In this document: in pieces, positions 9,401 to 18,092 of the stretch
How positions within the stretch are numbered: position 1 is the first letter of the stretch
Layout: each line of letters begins with the position of its first letter
NCBI GenBank assembly: GCA_021773035.1
Contig: JAJFKU010000032.1
Coordinates: 62,001 to 126,000, forward strand
Direction of reading: 5' to 3'
DNA from: Woeseiaceae bacterium
Lineage (GTDB): Bacteria; Pseudomonadota; Gammaproteobacteria; Steroidobacterales; Woeseiaceae
Length of the DNA stretch: 64,000 bases
Notes under the pieces: model-generated
What the model saw: the letters and a program-made list of their open reading frames with translations, nothing else
Database searches by the model: none
Told to the model about the DNA's origin: nothing
Program-made: the position numbers and the translations under genes

Positions 9401-9824
9401 CAAGGGCTGGAAGCTCACCCTTCCTCCCAATCAGAAGGTTCTGTCGGACTCGCAGACATTTGACGACTCTGTCTATTTTGTTACGTTCGAACCGACCAAT
9501 GATTCGAATGACCCCTGCCGGGCCGGACTTAGTGTGAACCGGCTGTATCGTGTTGGTGTCAGCAACGGCGACCCGATTGTCGACAGTAGCCTGGGCATCG
9601 CAATCGACAGCCCCGAGGCTGCCGACGATGCTCGCGTAAAAACGCTCGAACAGGGTGGTATCGCAGTCCGGCCGGTGTTTTACTTCCCGAGCCCCAAGGT
9701 ACAAAACTGCTCCGGCACTGAATGTGCGCCTGCACCGGTGGGCTGTGTGGGTGTAGAATGTTTCGATCCGGGCTTTCCGAACACGCCCGTACGGACGCTG
9801 TGGACCCAGGACGGAATTGACTAG
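6453..9824 (+). CDS. pilY1: PilY1-family pilus tip adhesin, copy 2
   Basis: 1123 residues, start supported by AAGGA 8 nt upstream. Signal peptide about 1-28 (SPAWADD), vWA domain with DSSGS at 52-56, then the PilC propeller (FTGTNDGYLHAIDA, VPKELL, LRRGGDNYYMLD) and calcium-type loops (DKNNDGIIDPTDD near 700; DLNGDGLAD near 842). Collinear with copy 1 along nearly its whole length, with the same tail, but clearly diverged in the vWA insert between the metal motif and about residue 200. That suggests different ligand or adhesion specificity. The pilin gene at 9850 follows with a short gap. Confidence 0.92.
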   Translation: MFMSRTRTAWAGAGLLLTMMIASPAWADDVELLLSTPAASNAAKPNILFIIDSSGSMTTVETSQEPFAAGKDYSGGNCNDDYYYWTTGTSVPECKSDRRIRKPYFACQQGLTQMAAAGSYTDTMSMYRPNNKGKWKWRTLHRNRDSNVVECKSDSGVHGSGSTASSQPFARAGTNVSSYTSDAAREVDWGVQPTHQIVTIYDSNYLSWYHNPPGTSMSRTDIVKAVTKNVLGSMQDVNVGFMRFHRSQGGPVIHGIKDLDTNRTAANNVVDSIPADGWTPLSETLYEAALYWRGMNGRYGGTGATDRDALDSWDTGTNSIDYKSPTQYACSKNFVVLLTDGEPTQDTDAFTRVPNLPSFGRSSCNNRAGVNDSNVSGACLDDVADYLQRVDINPSLPGKQDVTTYTIGFSVDLPILKETAIRGDGEYFLASDVKSLTAALTEIVTNIFDRDVSFTAPAVATNAFNRTQHLNDLYVSVFRATDAVHWPGNIKKYKIEDTLVMDAKDDPAVDPDTGYFDDNARNFWAPGTKSDGANVFEGGAANLLPLPATRKLYTNNTAGNLTAASNSLSTGNIAAYAAADFGLTGAAGEPTVSQIIDWARGVDVKDEDNVPGTTVRYAMGDTLHSQPAAVVYGQADNTQDIVLFTGTNDGYLHAIDAKSGVELWSFVPKELLSNFADLYENDNVDYKNYGIDGDIVPVVYDKNNDGIIDPTDDYVRLIFGLRRGGDNYYMLDVTVPARPIFKWVRTFPELGQSWSSPVVAKVKVNSSAQTNAQKAAIIVGGGYDTSHDAPAHPNSPDVEGAGVFMMDLDTGNLLWRAGRDTLANLSLPRMTRAIPGRVRVIDLNGDGLADRMYAADLGGQIWRFDITNGNAPNRLIAGGVIAQLGAEGLSNPGPADVRRFYTTPDVSMFVDDTHNRRYLSLSIGSGYRAHPLDNSASDVFYSIRDDNVFNSLTSAQYASFSIVRNADLIDVAGKYNTQIPANGKGWKLTLPPNQKVLSDSQTFDDSVYFVTFEPTNDSNDPCRAGLSVNRLYRVGVSNGDPIVDSSLGIAIDSPEAADDARVKTLEQGGIAVRPVFYFPSPKVQNCSGTECAPAPVGCVGVECFDPGFPNTPVRTLWTQDGID

Positions 9825-9849
9825 TTAAGCCTCCTTCAGGAATTTGATT

Positions 9850-10290
9850 ATGCGCTTACGAAAAAACATGTCCGGCATTACGCTGATTGAGCTGATGATC
9901 GTGGTTGTTATCGCCGCCATGCTTGCGATGGTAGCTTACCCCAACTACCGCGAGTTCGCGGCCCGCGCCAAGCGCAACGAGGCCAGGGCAGCGCTGTTAC
10001 AGGCGGCAACCAATCAGGAACGCTTCTACCTGCAGAACCAGGCTTTTACAACGGATCTGACGCAGCTGGGGTTCGCCGTTGACAATCCGGCCGATCCGAC
10101 TTCGGCTACAACGGACACGGGTTCGTATGTCATCAGCGTGGTGGCGCCCAACCCGGCAGCCAATTTCACCGTTACGGCAACCTACCAGTTCGGCGGTGGC
10201 GAAAGCACGAAATGCAACACGTTCACGATCAACGGAGCAGGTGTGAGAACATCCGGACCGGACGCAGACTGCTGGACACGAACTCGCTAG
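9850..10290 (+). CDS. pilE: type IV pilin PilE-like (minor pilin)
   Basis: 146 residues. ATG 9850 with AGGA at 9838-9841. Short leader MRLRKNMSG, then ITLIELMIVVVIAAMLAMVAYPNY, the classic class IVa pilin start with Glu5. The head carries two Cys (CNTF and CW near the end) forming the usual D-region pair. Position after pilY1 matches PilE, the last member of the fimT-pilVWXY1E operon; a major pilin cannot be excluded from sequence alone. Its stop abuts the stop of the convergent lspA with no base between. Confidence 0.88.
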   Translation: MRLRKNMSGITLIELMIVVVIAAMLAMVAYPNYREFAARAKRNEARAALLQAATNQERFYLQNQAFTTDLTQLGFAVDNPADPTSATTDTGSYVISVVAPNPAANFTVTATYQFGGGESTKCNTFTINGAGVRTSGPDADCWTRTR

Positions 10291-10818
10291 TCAGGACTCT
10301 TCCCTGCCGGAGAAAAATAAGGCGTCAATAATCAGCAGTGCGGCACCGACGGAAATACCGGCGTCGGCAACGTTGAACGATGGGAACGCCCAACTGCCGA
10401 ACATCACCTGTATGAAATCGGTGACGTGGCCAAGGACGAACCTGTCGATCAGGTTGCCAACAGCCCCGCCGAGGACCAGTGCCAGTCCGGCGGACAAAAC
10501 GGTCTGAGCTTCCTTTCGGATACGCCACAACCAAACGGCTATGACAATACTGACCCCGGTAGCCAGCACGACAAAAAACCAGCGCTGCCAGCCACCGGCG
10601 TCCGCCAGAAAACTGAACGCGGCACCCGGGTTTTTCTGATGCGTGATATTGATAAACGAGTTGATCGGCACAACGTCATATAGCGGCACCCACTCAATGA
10701 TCGCCCACTTCGTCACCTGGTCTCCGATGACGACGACGATCGCTACGACCATCCAGGTCAGGAATCGCGCGCTGTTCTGACTGACTTCCGCGGTAGTGTT
10801 CAAATCTGAATTCCTCAC
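10291..10818 (-). CDS. lspA: lipoprotein signal peptidase LspA
   Basis: 175 residues, four predicted membrane helices. The catalytic aspartates are in GNLIDR and FNVADAGI, the conserved LspA motifs. It cleaves signal peptides of diacylated prolipoproteins in the inner membrane. The start is GTG at 10818 and overlaps the ribF stop by 4 nt (GTGA), so it is translated by coupling from ribF. In many gammaproteobacteria ileS lies between ribF and lspA; here it does not. Confidence 0.96.
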   Translation of the reverse strand: MRNSDLNTTAEVSQNSARFLTWMVVAIVVVIGDQVTKWAIIEWVPLYDVVPINSFINITHQKNPGAAFSFLADAGGWQRWFFVVLATGVSIVIAVWLWRIRKEAQTVLSAGLALVLGGAVGNLIDRFVLGHVTDFIQVMFGSWAFPSFNVADAGISVGAALLIIDALFFSGREES

Positions 10819-11756
10819 TCAGCTTTCTTATCAAGGATCACACGGGCATTTTCCGCATCTACGCGAATCTGCGCAACCAGATTGTCGATTGAATCGTACT
10901 TTTCCTCGTCCCGAAGATGGGCAATAAAGTCGACGTGTATGTATTCGCCATAAATATCGCGATTGAAGTCAAATACATGCACTTCCAACAAAGGTCGCGT
11001 CAAACCAAAGGTTGGACGAGTCCCCACACTGGCGACACCGTTCAGCTCCCCTTCGACCAGGCCCCTTATTTTAACGGCGTATATCCCCATGACAGCGCTC
11101 TGGCGCCGCCTCAGGTCGACGTTAGCCGTCGCGTAACCAAGTGATCGCCCGACCTGCCGGCCCCTGACGATCTTGCCGGACATGCGATACGGTCGCCCCA
11201 GTTGGGCCGTTGCCAGTGCAACATCGCCGTCGTGCAGCGCCTGCCGTATCGACGTGCTGCTGACGCGTTCTCCAGCGACCAGAATGCTTGCTATCTGCTC
11301 GATACCGAACTGCAAGGCAGTGCGACATCGCTGCAGCGTTTCTATGCATCCCTCACGGCGCCTTGCGAACCGGAAGTCGTCACCGACAACGACATGCTTT
11401 GCATTGAGACCATGGACGAGGATTCTTCGAATGAACGCGTCGGCGGGAATATTCCGCATGGCAGGGCCGAATCGCGGGCAATAGAAAATGTCGATGCCGT
11501 ATTCGGTCAGCGACTCGAACTTCTCGCGAAAGCGCATCAGCCGGGCCGGTGGCGCATCGCCGGAGAAGAACTCTCTGGGTGTGGGTTCGAAACTCATGAC
11601 GACGGATGGCAAACCGGTTGCTCGCGCGCTGTCAGTAACAGCATCCAGCAGCTCTTTGTGGCCGAGGTGTAAGCCATCGAATGCGCCGATTGTGACAACA
11701 CTTCCATTGCGAAGAATGTCATGCGGTAAGTCGCTTAAGTGCCGAACCAGGCGCAT
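10815..11756 (-). CDS. ribF: bifunctional riboflavin kinase / FAD synthetase RibF
   Basis: 313 residues, the usual family size. N-terminal FAD synthetase nucleotidyl-transfer domain (TIGAFDGLHLGHKEL near residue 20, VVGDDFRFARRREG near 125, ISSTSIRQAL-like stretch near 165). C-terminal riboflavin kinase domain (GRSLGYATANVDL near 200, then the HVFDFNRDIYGE region). It makes FMN and FAD from riboflavin in the cytoplasm. Starts 1 nt after the murJ stop and overlaps lspA, forming a murJ-ribF-lspA operon. Confidence 0.95.
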   Translation of the reverse strand: MRLVRHLSDLPHDILRNGSVVTIGAFDGLHLGHKELLDAVTDSARATGLPSVVMSFEPTPREFFSGDAPPARLMRFREKFESLTEYGIDIFYCPRFGPAMRNIPADAFIRRILVHGLNAKHVVVGDDFRFARRREGCIETLQRCRTALQFGIEQIASILVAGERVSSTSIRQALHDGDVALATAQLGRPYRMSGKIVRGRQVGRSLGYATANVDLRRRQSAVMGIYAVKIRGLVEGELNGVASVGTRPTFGLTRPLLEVHVFDFNRDIYGEYIHVDFIAHLRDEEKYDSIDNLVAQIRVDAENARVILDKKAE

Positions 11757-11757
11757 A

Positions 11758-13341
11758 TCAGGATTGCTTCAGCTTCAGGTGTGAAAAACGCATGCCGAGT
11801 ACGGCCAGAACTGCAAAATAGGCTGTAACACCAGCCATCAGGGTGATCATCATCCAGACAAGTCGGTCCGATGTTGCGGCCGAGAGCCACCAGTCCATGG
11901 GGCGATAGAGCAGCCACAAGATCGCGCACATTGACACGTTCGCCAACGACGCACGAAACAACAACAGCTGCCAGCCTGAGCTATGGTGGATAACGCCGGC
12001 CTTTCGAAGCCCCCGATAGAGCATTGCAGCATTAAGAATCGCGGCCACCGACGTAGCCGTCGCAAGACCAACATGCGGCGCCGAAAAGCCGCTGTGTGTC
12101 AGATACGACGCCAGCGATACGCCGAGCAGCAGATTGACCAGCAACGCCACGATGCCGATACGCACCGGCGTCTTCGTATCCTCCCTGGCGAAGAATGCCG
12201 GCGCCAACACCTTGACGAACGAAAAACCAATCAGTCCGGCAGCATAGGCCTGCAAGGCCATCGCGGTCATAGCGACCTTGTGACCGTCGAACGAATCGCC
12301 GTGGAACAGCGTAGTGATAAACGGCCCCGCAAGCAGTATCAGACCAATGGCGGCCGGCACGGCAATCAGGAGTGCAAGTTTCATCGACCAGTCGAGCGTC
12401 TGCCGAAACGTCTCTTTTTCCTCGTTTGCCCAGAGTCGTGACAAATAAGGCAGCGTAACGGTCGCCAGCGCAATACCGAACAGACCGAGGGGAAACTCCA
12501 TCAGGCGATCGGAAAAATACAGGTAACTGATGCTGCCAACCGGCAGCAGTGAGGCAACAATGCCGCTGAGCAGAACATTAATCTGCGCCACTGACGACCC
12601 GAAAATTGCGGGCAGCATCAGCTTAAGCGCTCGTCGCACGCCGTCGTTCTTTGGCCGCCATTTCGGGCGCGGCAAAACCTTGATTCTCGCCAGCGCGGGC
12701 AGTTGGAACAACAGCTGCACGACGCCGGCAATGAAGATCGCGTATGCGAGAGCCATGATCGGCTGTTCCAGCAACGGCGCCAGCCAGATCGCCGCAGCGA
12801 TCAAAACAACGTTCAATATCACGGGCGTAAAGGCTGGAACGCCGAAGCGGCCATAAGTATTAAGAACGCCGCCGGCGAACGCCGTCAGCGAAATAAAGAG
12901 CAGATACGGAAACGTAAACCGTAACATCAATGCCGCGAGATCGAAGTCCCCGCCATCGCCGATAAAACCGGGCGCCACGGCGATCACGAGTAACGGCGAG
13001 GCGACGACACCAATCAGCGTGACGACGAACAGGACGACGGCGAAGGTCCCTGCCATGGCGTCGACATACTCGCGCGCTTCTTCGTGGCTGTGATTTTCCC
13101 GATAGCGGGCCATGACGGGAACGAAACCTGCCGAAAACGCACCCTCTGCGAAGAAACGACGCAGCATGTTCGGAATGCGCTGGGCCACCAGAAAGGCATC
13201 GAGTAGGATACCGGGGCCGAAATACCGGGCAAACACGATATCCCGGGCGACACCCAGTATTCTCGACAACAGCGTCATACCGCTGACGATTGACGCTTTC
13301 AGCGCCAGGCCGCGCTCCGATGTGGTCTTCTTGTCTGTCAT
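11758..13341 (-). CDS. murJ: lipid II flippase MurJ
   Basis: 527 residues with about 14 hydrophobic segments and the MurJ/MviN signatures near the N-terminus (SGMTLLSRILGVARDIVFARYFG, then FRRFFAEGAFSAGFVPV-like text). It flips lipid II across the inner membrane for peptidoglycan synthesis. No good ribosome site is visible before the ATG; AGGAGG occurs there only on the opposite strand. First gene of the murJ-ribF-lspA operon, divergent from rpsT, with a 151-nt shared promoter region. Confidence 0.95.
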   Translation of the reverse strand: MTDKKTTSERGLALKASIVSGMTLLSRILGVARDIVFARYFGPGILLDAFLVAQRIPNMLRRFFAEGAFSAGFVPVMARYRENHSHEEAREYVDAMAGTFAVVLFVVTLIGVVASPLLVIAVAPGFIGDGGDFDLAALMLRFTFPYLLFISLTAFAGGVLNTYGRFGVPAFTPVILNVVLIAAAIWLAPLLEQPIMALAYAIFIAGVVQLLFQLPALARIKVLPRPKWRPKNDGVRRALKLMLPAIFGSSVAQINVLLSGIVASLLPVGSISYLYFSDRLMEFPLGLFGIALATVTLPYLSRLWANEEKETFRQTLDWSMKLALLIAVPAAIGLILLAGPFITTLFHGDSFDGHKVAMTAMALQAYAAGLIGFSFVKVLAPAFFAREDTKTPVRIGIVALLVNLLLGVSLASYLTHSGFSAPHVGLATATSVAAILNAAMLYRGLRKAGVIHHSSGWQLLLFRASLANVSMCAILWLLYRPMDWWLSAATSDRLVWMMITLMAGVTAYFAVLAVLGMRFSHLKLKQS

Positions 13342-13428
13342 AGGAGGGCCGAGTTTAGCCCAAAATAGTCATAAAATCAGTCATTTAGAGAGCCCGGCAT
13401 CGCCGTGAAAATTAGCCGTCCATAGTCA

Positions 13429-13457
13429 TTGACAACAGCCCTCGGGGCACGAATAAT
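13429..13457 (+). promoter_or_regulatory. sigma70 promoter of rpsT
   Basis: TTGACA at 13429-13434, a 17-bp spacer and AATAAT at 13452-13457 (6/6 and 5/6 of consensus). It lies 35 bp upstream of the GTG start of rpsT, so the 5' leader is short. Confidence 0.75.
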
Positions 13458-13492
13458 ACGCGGCTCTTTGAGAGCAGGACACGGAAAACACA

Positions 13493-13759
13493 GTGGCAAA
13501 CATCAAATCAGCCAGGAAGCGCGCCCGTCAGGCGGAAAAGACCCGTATTCATAACATGGGCTTGCGCTCGATGATGCGCACCAAGATCAAGAACGTCGTC
13601 AAAGCGCTGGACGCGGGCAACGGTGAGGCTGCTGCGGCGGCCTACAAAGAAGCCGTGCCGGTTATCGACAGCATGATCAACAAGGGCATCGTCACCAAGA
13701 ACAAGGCAGCGCGTCACAAGAGCCGCCTGAATACCCGGATTAAAGCCCTCTCTGCATAA
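13493..13759 (+). CDS. rpsT: 30S ribosomal protein S20
   Basis: 88 residues, normal S20 length and start (MANIKSARKRARQ). Highly basic, helical. It begins with GTG; a non-ATG start in rpsT fits the weak translation start typical of this autoregulated gene. It binds 16S rRNA in the 30S body. Monocistronic: own promoter upstream and an intrinsic terminator 30 nt downstream. Confidence 0.97.
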   Translation: MANIKSARKRARQAEKTRIHNMGLRSMMRTKIKNVVKALDAGNGEAAAAAYKEAVPVIDSMINKGIVTKNKAARHKSRLNTRIKALSA

Positions 13760-13787
13760 GGCGGAGCGAGCCGCGCCAGCGCATACG

Positions 13788-13823
13788 AAAAAACCGGGCG
13801 CGCTGAGCGTGCCCGGTTTTTTT
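13788..13823. terminator. bidirectional intrinsic terminator, rpsT / obg
   Basis: Nine-bp stem AAACCGGGC (13791-13799) with GCCCGGTTT (13811-13819), inner pairing possible, followed by seven T on the plus strand. The complementary strand has six T after the same stem. It lies between the convergent ends of rpsT and obg and can serve both. Confidence 0.85.
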
Positions 13824-13842
13824 GTGTGCGCGTCACTTGCCA

Positions 13843-14964
<1,122 letters not shown>

Positions 14965-15004
14965 TCAAGAGCACCCACCGGGCCAGTGCCCCGGGTGTCG
15001 GTCG

Positions 15005-15262
15005 TTACGCGTCTACGACGCTGACGAACTGCCGATTTTTCGGCCCCTTGCGCTCAAACTTGACGTGCCCGTCCGCTTTCGCAAAAAGCGTGTGGTCGCG
15101 ACCAAGGCCGACGTTTCTGCCTGCGTGAAAACGTGTGCCGCGCTGGCGAATGATAATATTGCCAGCAATGACTTTCTGGCCGCCGTAGATTTTAACGCCC
15201 AGGCGTTTACTTTCCGAATCGCGACCGTTCTTAGTACTACCGCCTGCTTTTTTATGTGCCAC
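15005..15262 (-). CDS. rpmA: 50S ribosomal protein L27
   Basis: 85 residues beginning [19 protein letters not shown], the conserved L27 N-terminus reaching the peptidyl-transferase centre. There is no N-terminal prepeptide of the Firmicutes type. It follows rplU by 54 nt in the standard rplU-rpmA operon. Confidence 0.97.
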   Translation of the reverse strand: MAHKKAGGSTKNGRDSESKRLGVKIYGGQKVIAGNIIIRQRGTRFHAGRNVGLGRDHTLFAKADGHVKFERKGPKNRQFVSVVDA

Positions 15263-15316
15263 TGTACTGTACCTGTCTGTTTCATCACCCGGTCACAAAA
15301 CCGGGTTTCGTTAATC

Positions 15317-15856
15317 TTAGTCGTCTTTCTTTGCTGCCGTTTTCTTGGCCGCTTTCTTCTTGGCTGCCGGTTTATCCCCGGCGGGGGATTTCTTCGTTGC
15401 AGCTTTCTTTGTAGCCGTCTTCTTGGCTGCTGCCTTCTTGGTCGCCGGTTTCTTGGCGGCGGCTTTATCCCCGGTTGGCGGTTTTTTCGGTGCGACTTCC
15501 TTCTCCGCAGCGGCTTCTTTCTTCGGCGCTGCTTTCTTCGCACCGCTGCCACTGATAGCGGTAATCTCTACCTCTGTGAAAAACTGCCGGTGTGAACCCT
15601 GCCGAAGATAGTTTTGACGGCGTTTGAACTTGACCACCGAAACCTTCTTGCTCTTGCCCTGACGCAGCACCTTACCACTGACCGAACTGCCGTTGAGCAC
15701 CGGATTGCCGACTTTGATGTCAGCGCCTTCACCAACCAACAGGACGTCTTCAAAATTGACTGTAGCGCCCTCTTCGGCCTCGATTTTCTCGAGGCGCAGG
15801 ACATCACCTTTTGCCGCACGGTACTGTTTGCCGCCGCTGCGAAAAACCGCATACAT
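15317..15856 (-). CDS. rplU: 50S ribosomal protein L21 with long Lys/Ala-rich C-terminal tail
   Basis: 179 residues. Residues 1-102 are ordinary L21 (MYAVFRSGGKQYRAAKGD start, KRRQNYLRQGSHRQ, ending ITAISG). About 77 further residues consist of KKAA/KKPA/TKKA repeats like histone H1 or bacterial AlgP-type tails. L21 binds 23S rRNA; usual length is about 103. The tail is in frame with no break, so it is a genuine fusion or extension. It may bind RNA, DNA or polyanions. First gene of rplU-rpmA, with a strong promoter upstream. Confidence 0.95.
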   Translation of the reverse strand: MYAVFRSGGKQYRAAKGDVLRLEKIEAEEGATVNFEDVLLVGEGADIKVGNPVLNGSSVSGKVLRQGKSKKVSVVKFKRRQNYLRQGSHRQFFTEVEITAISGSGAKKAAPKKEAAAEKEVAPKKPPTGDKAAAKKPATKKAAAKKTATKKAATKKSPAGDKPAAKKKAAKKTAAKKDD

Positions 15857-15971
15857 TATGTTTGCTCCAATGTGTCAGCTGCAATAATTGCAACTCACTG
15901 AGAAATAAGACATTTTTGTGGGACTATTGAAACACCGCGCAGCCGTTTCACTGGCGGGTGCCACAAAAGAG

Positions 15972-16005
15972 CGGGAATTCTATAGATTCCCGTGCCCCGG
16001 GTCAA
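15972..16005 (-). promoter_or_regulatory. rplU promoter with overlapping inverted repeat
   Basis: On the minus strand TTGACC (16000-16005), 17-bp spacer, TAGAAT (15977-15982). The inverted repeat CGGGAAT (15972-15978) / ATTCCCG (15986-15992) overlaps the -10 box, so a repressor or a melting/hairpin control is possible. The leader to rplU is about 115 nt. Confidence 0.65.
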
Positions 16006-16080
16006 CGTTAGTGGCCGTTAGAATTTAACCTTATTTCAACAGCTTGCATTCCAGCACCGAACGACGAAAATTACGCCGGA

Positions 16081-17121
16081 ATGTCGCCAATAGCAACGCA
16101 TTCAGGCATTATCACGATTCTAATGCACGCCGCCGAAAAAACACCCGAGTCCGTCCATTTTGAAGCCATCGCGGCACTCGCCGAAAGGGATATGGCTGCT
16201 GTCGATGAACTTATATCGAGCAGTCTGGCGACCGACGTCTCGCTGGTCTCCCAGGTATCCCAATACATCGTCATGAGTGGCGGAAAGCGCCTAAGACCGC
16301 TTATAGTCCTGCTGGCCGCACGAGCGCTCGGTTATGAGGGCGAACAGCATGTTCGGGCGGCGGCCATCATAGAGTTCATTCACACGGCCACACTGCTTCA
16401 CGACGACGTCGTGGACTCGTCGGAGCGCCGCCGAGGCCGGGATTCTGCAAATACGGTCTTTGGCAACCAGGCCAGCGTGCTGGTTGGCGACTTCCTGTAC
16501 TCCCGGGCATTCCAGATGATGGTCGATATCCGGGACATGCGCATCATGCAGATTCTCGCCAATGCCACCAATACGATCGCGGCCGGCGAAGTGATGCAGC
16601 TGATGAACGTTCATGACCCGGAAACGACGGAGGACGACTATCGTCAGGTCATTTACCGCAAGACAGCGCGATTATTCGAGGCAGGCGCACAAATAGCGGC
16701 GGTGTTAAGCGGGCACGACAGAACGATGGAAACCTCGTTGCAGGATTACGGCCGTCATCTTGGCACGGCGTTTCAGCTTGTGGACGATGCGCTCGATTTC
16801 GACGCCTCGGCCGACGAACTCGGCAAGAACATTGGCGACGACCTCGCAGAAGGCAAGGCAACGCTGCCGTTGATCTACGCCATGCAAAAGGGCTCGGAAG
16901 AGGACAGGCAGATCATTCGCAATGCGATTCTCGAGGGCGGCCTGGATCAGCTTGACCGCATTACAACGATCATCGAGGCAACGGGCGCGTTACGGTACAC
17001 GGCCGACAAGGCTCGGGAAGCTGCCAATCTGGCGATCGGATCGCTCGCCGGTATTCCGGACTCACCGTTCCGACAGGCGCTGATTAACATCGCTGAATTA
17101 TCTATTCAGCGCCGTTCCTGA
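16081..17121 (+). CDS. ispB: polyprenyl (octaprenyl) diphosphate synthase IspB-like
   Basis: Up to 346 residues. Both aspartate-rich motifs are present: LLHDDVVDSSERRRG and LVDDALDF, plus GGKRLRP for the IPP site. It makes the side chain of ubiquinone in the cytoplasm or inner-membrane face. Starts at 16081 and 16123 are both possible; neither has a good ribosome site, and family alignment favours a start within this stretch. Divergent from rplU, the same arrangement as in E. coli and Pseudomonas. The acyltransferase gene follows after 3 nt. Confidence 0.93.
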   Translation: MSPIATHSGIITILMHAAEKTPESVHFEAIAALAERDMAAVDELISSSLATDVSLVSQVSQYIVMSGGKRLRPLIVLLAARALGYEGEQHVRAAAIIEFIHTATLLHDDVVDSSERRRGRDSANTVFGNQASVLVGDFLYSRAFQMMVDIRDMRIMQILANATNTIAAGEVMQLMNVHDPETTEDDYRQVIYRKTARLFEAGAQIAAVLSGHDRTMETSLQDYGRHLGTAFQLVDDALDFDASADELGKNIGDDLAEGKATLPLIYAMQKGSEEDRQIIRNAILEGGLDQLDRITTIIEATGALRYTADKAREAANLAIGSLAGIPDSPFRQALINIAELSIQRRS

Positions 17122-17124
17122 CCG

Positions 17125-17964
17125 ATGGATCAATTCAACACGCCGTGGCGGGTCACTGCTGCGGCAATCTACACGACACCGACCGACTCTCGCGTATACG
17201 GCACGCTCGATATCGACGTAACGGAGGCAAAACGCTTTCTCGACCTCAAGCGCAGCGAGGGCGTGAAAATAACGATGACACATCTCGCTACGTCGGTACT
17301 GGCAAGGGCTGTGGCATTCGACGTACCGGAAATGAACTGCTTCATACGCCGCGGCAGCATTGTCGGGCGCGAAACCCTCGACGTAACCGTGCCGGTGGCA
17401 ATCGGCGGTGGCGAAGGTGTATCGGCGATCCTCTTGAAAGACGCGCATGCGCGCACCGTGACCTCAATCGCCGAAGAGATTCGGGCAGGCGCCGAGGACA
17501 ACCGCGCCGGCAAGGAGTCGAAGACGGTAAAGAACAAATACCTGCTGAACAGGATTCCATGGCCGCTGCGACGGCCCGTGTTTCGTTTACTGAAGTGGAT
17601 AACCGTCGATATGGGCGTTCGTATCCGATCGCTGGGGCTGTCGGCGGACAGCTTCGGCTCTTTCGTCGTCTCGGATATCGGCAGCTTTGGCTTGAATACC
17701 GGCATGACCTCGCTGATGCCGGTAGCGAAGGTCCCGGCCGTCATTGTTCTCGGCAAAATCGAGGAAAAACCGGTCGTGCGAAACGGCGAGATCGTCGTCC
17801 GCACGATGCTGCCGCTGACCGGAACCTTCGATCACCGCATCGTCGACGGTTTGCAGATCGGCAAGCTTGCGCGCGGCATCAAGCGCAACTTCAGGAAACC
17901 CCAGTGGCTGGATGAGATTCCTGCGAAAGAGCTCGAGTCGTGTCTGTTTTCGACTCGCGATTGA
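17125..17964 (+). CDS. stand-alone 2-oxoacid dehydrogenase acyltransferase catalytic-domain protein
   Basis: 279 residues matching only the catalytic (CAT-like) domain of E2 enzymes: early TPWRVTAAAIYTTP, MTHLATSVLARAVA, VPVAIGGGEGVSAILLKDA, and the active-site HRIVDG (FDHRIVDGLQIG) near residue 236. There is no lipoyl or E1/E3-binding domain, so it is not a normal E2. It probably transfers acyl groups from another thioester, or is a CoA-dependent acyltransferase of unknown substrate. It starts 3 nt after ispB and is likely co-transcribed with it. Confidence 0.8.
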   Translation: MDQFNTPWRVTAAAIYTTPTDSRVYGTLDIDVTEAKRFLDLKRSEGVKITMTHLATSVLARAVAFDVPEMNCFIRRGSIVGRETLDVTVPVAIGGGEGVSAILLKDAHARTVTSIAEEIRAGAEDNRAGKESKTVKNKYLLNRIPWPLRRPVFRLLKWITVDMGVRIRSLGLSADSFGSFVVSDIGSFGLNTGMTSLMPVAKVPAVIVLGKIEEKPVVRNGEIVVRTMLPLTGTFDHRIVDGLQIGKLARGIKRNFRKPQWLDEIPAKELESCLFSTRD

Positions 17965-18005
17965 GCTTCCGTATACCGGCCTGACTGTGTAGAATTGCGC
18001 GCGTT

Positions 18006-18082
18006 CGGGGTGTAGCTCAGCCTGGTAGAGTACTGCCTTCGGGAGGCAGGGGCCGGAGGTTCGAATCCTCTCACCCCGACCA
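18006..18082 (+). tRNA. tRNA-Pro (anticodon CGG)
   Basis: 77 nt. Acceptor CGGGGTG (18006-18012) pairs with CACCCCG (18072-18078); CCA is encoded. Anticodon stem CTGCC/GGCAG, loop TTCGGGA with CGG at 18040-18042. T arm GGTTCGAATCC is intact. A TAGAAT -10-like box at 17990-17995 with a GC-rich discriminator precedes it. The 3' half is duplicated at 23452, marking it as an integration site. Confidence 0.95.
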
Positions 18083-18092
18083 ATCTTTCCCT
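18038..18092 (+). repeat. attL: 3' half of tRNA-Pro, left copy of a direct repeat
   Basis: From the anticodon loop through CCA and ten further bases (AATCTTTCCC...). The same sequence recurs at 23452-23504 with only the T-loop altered (TTCGAATCC to CCCATCC). This is the usual structure for an element integrated at a tRNA 3' end. Confidence 0.85.
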
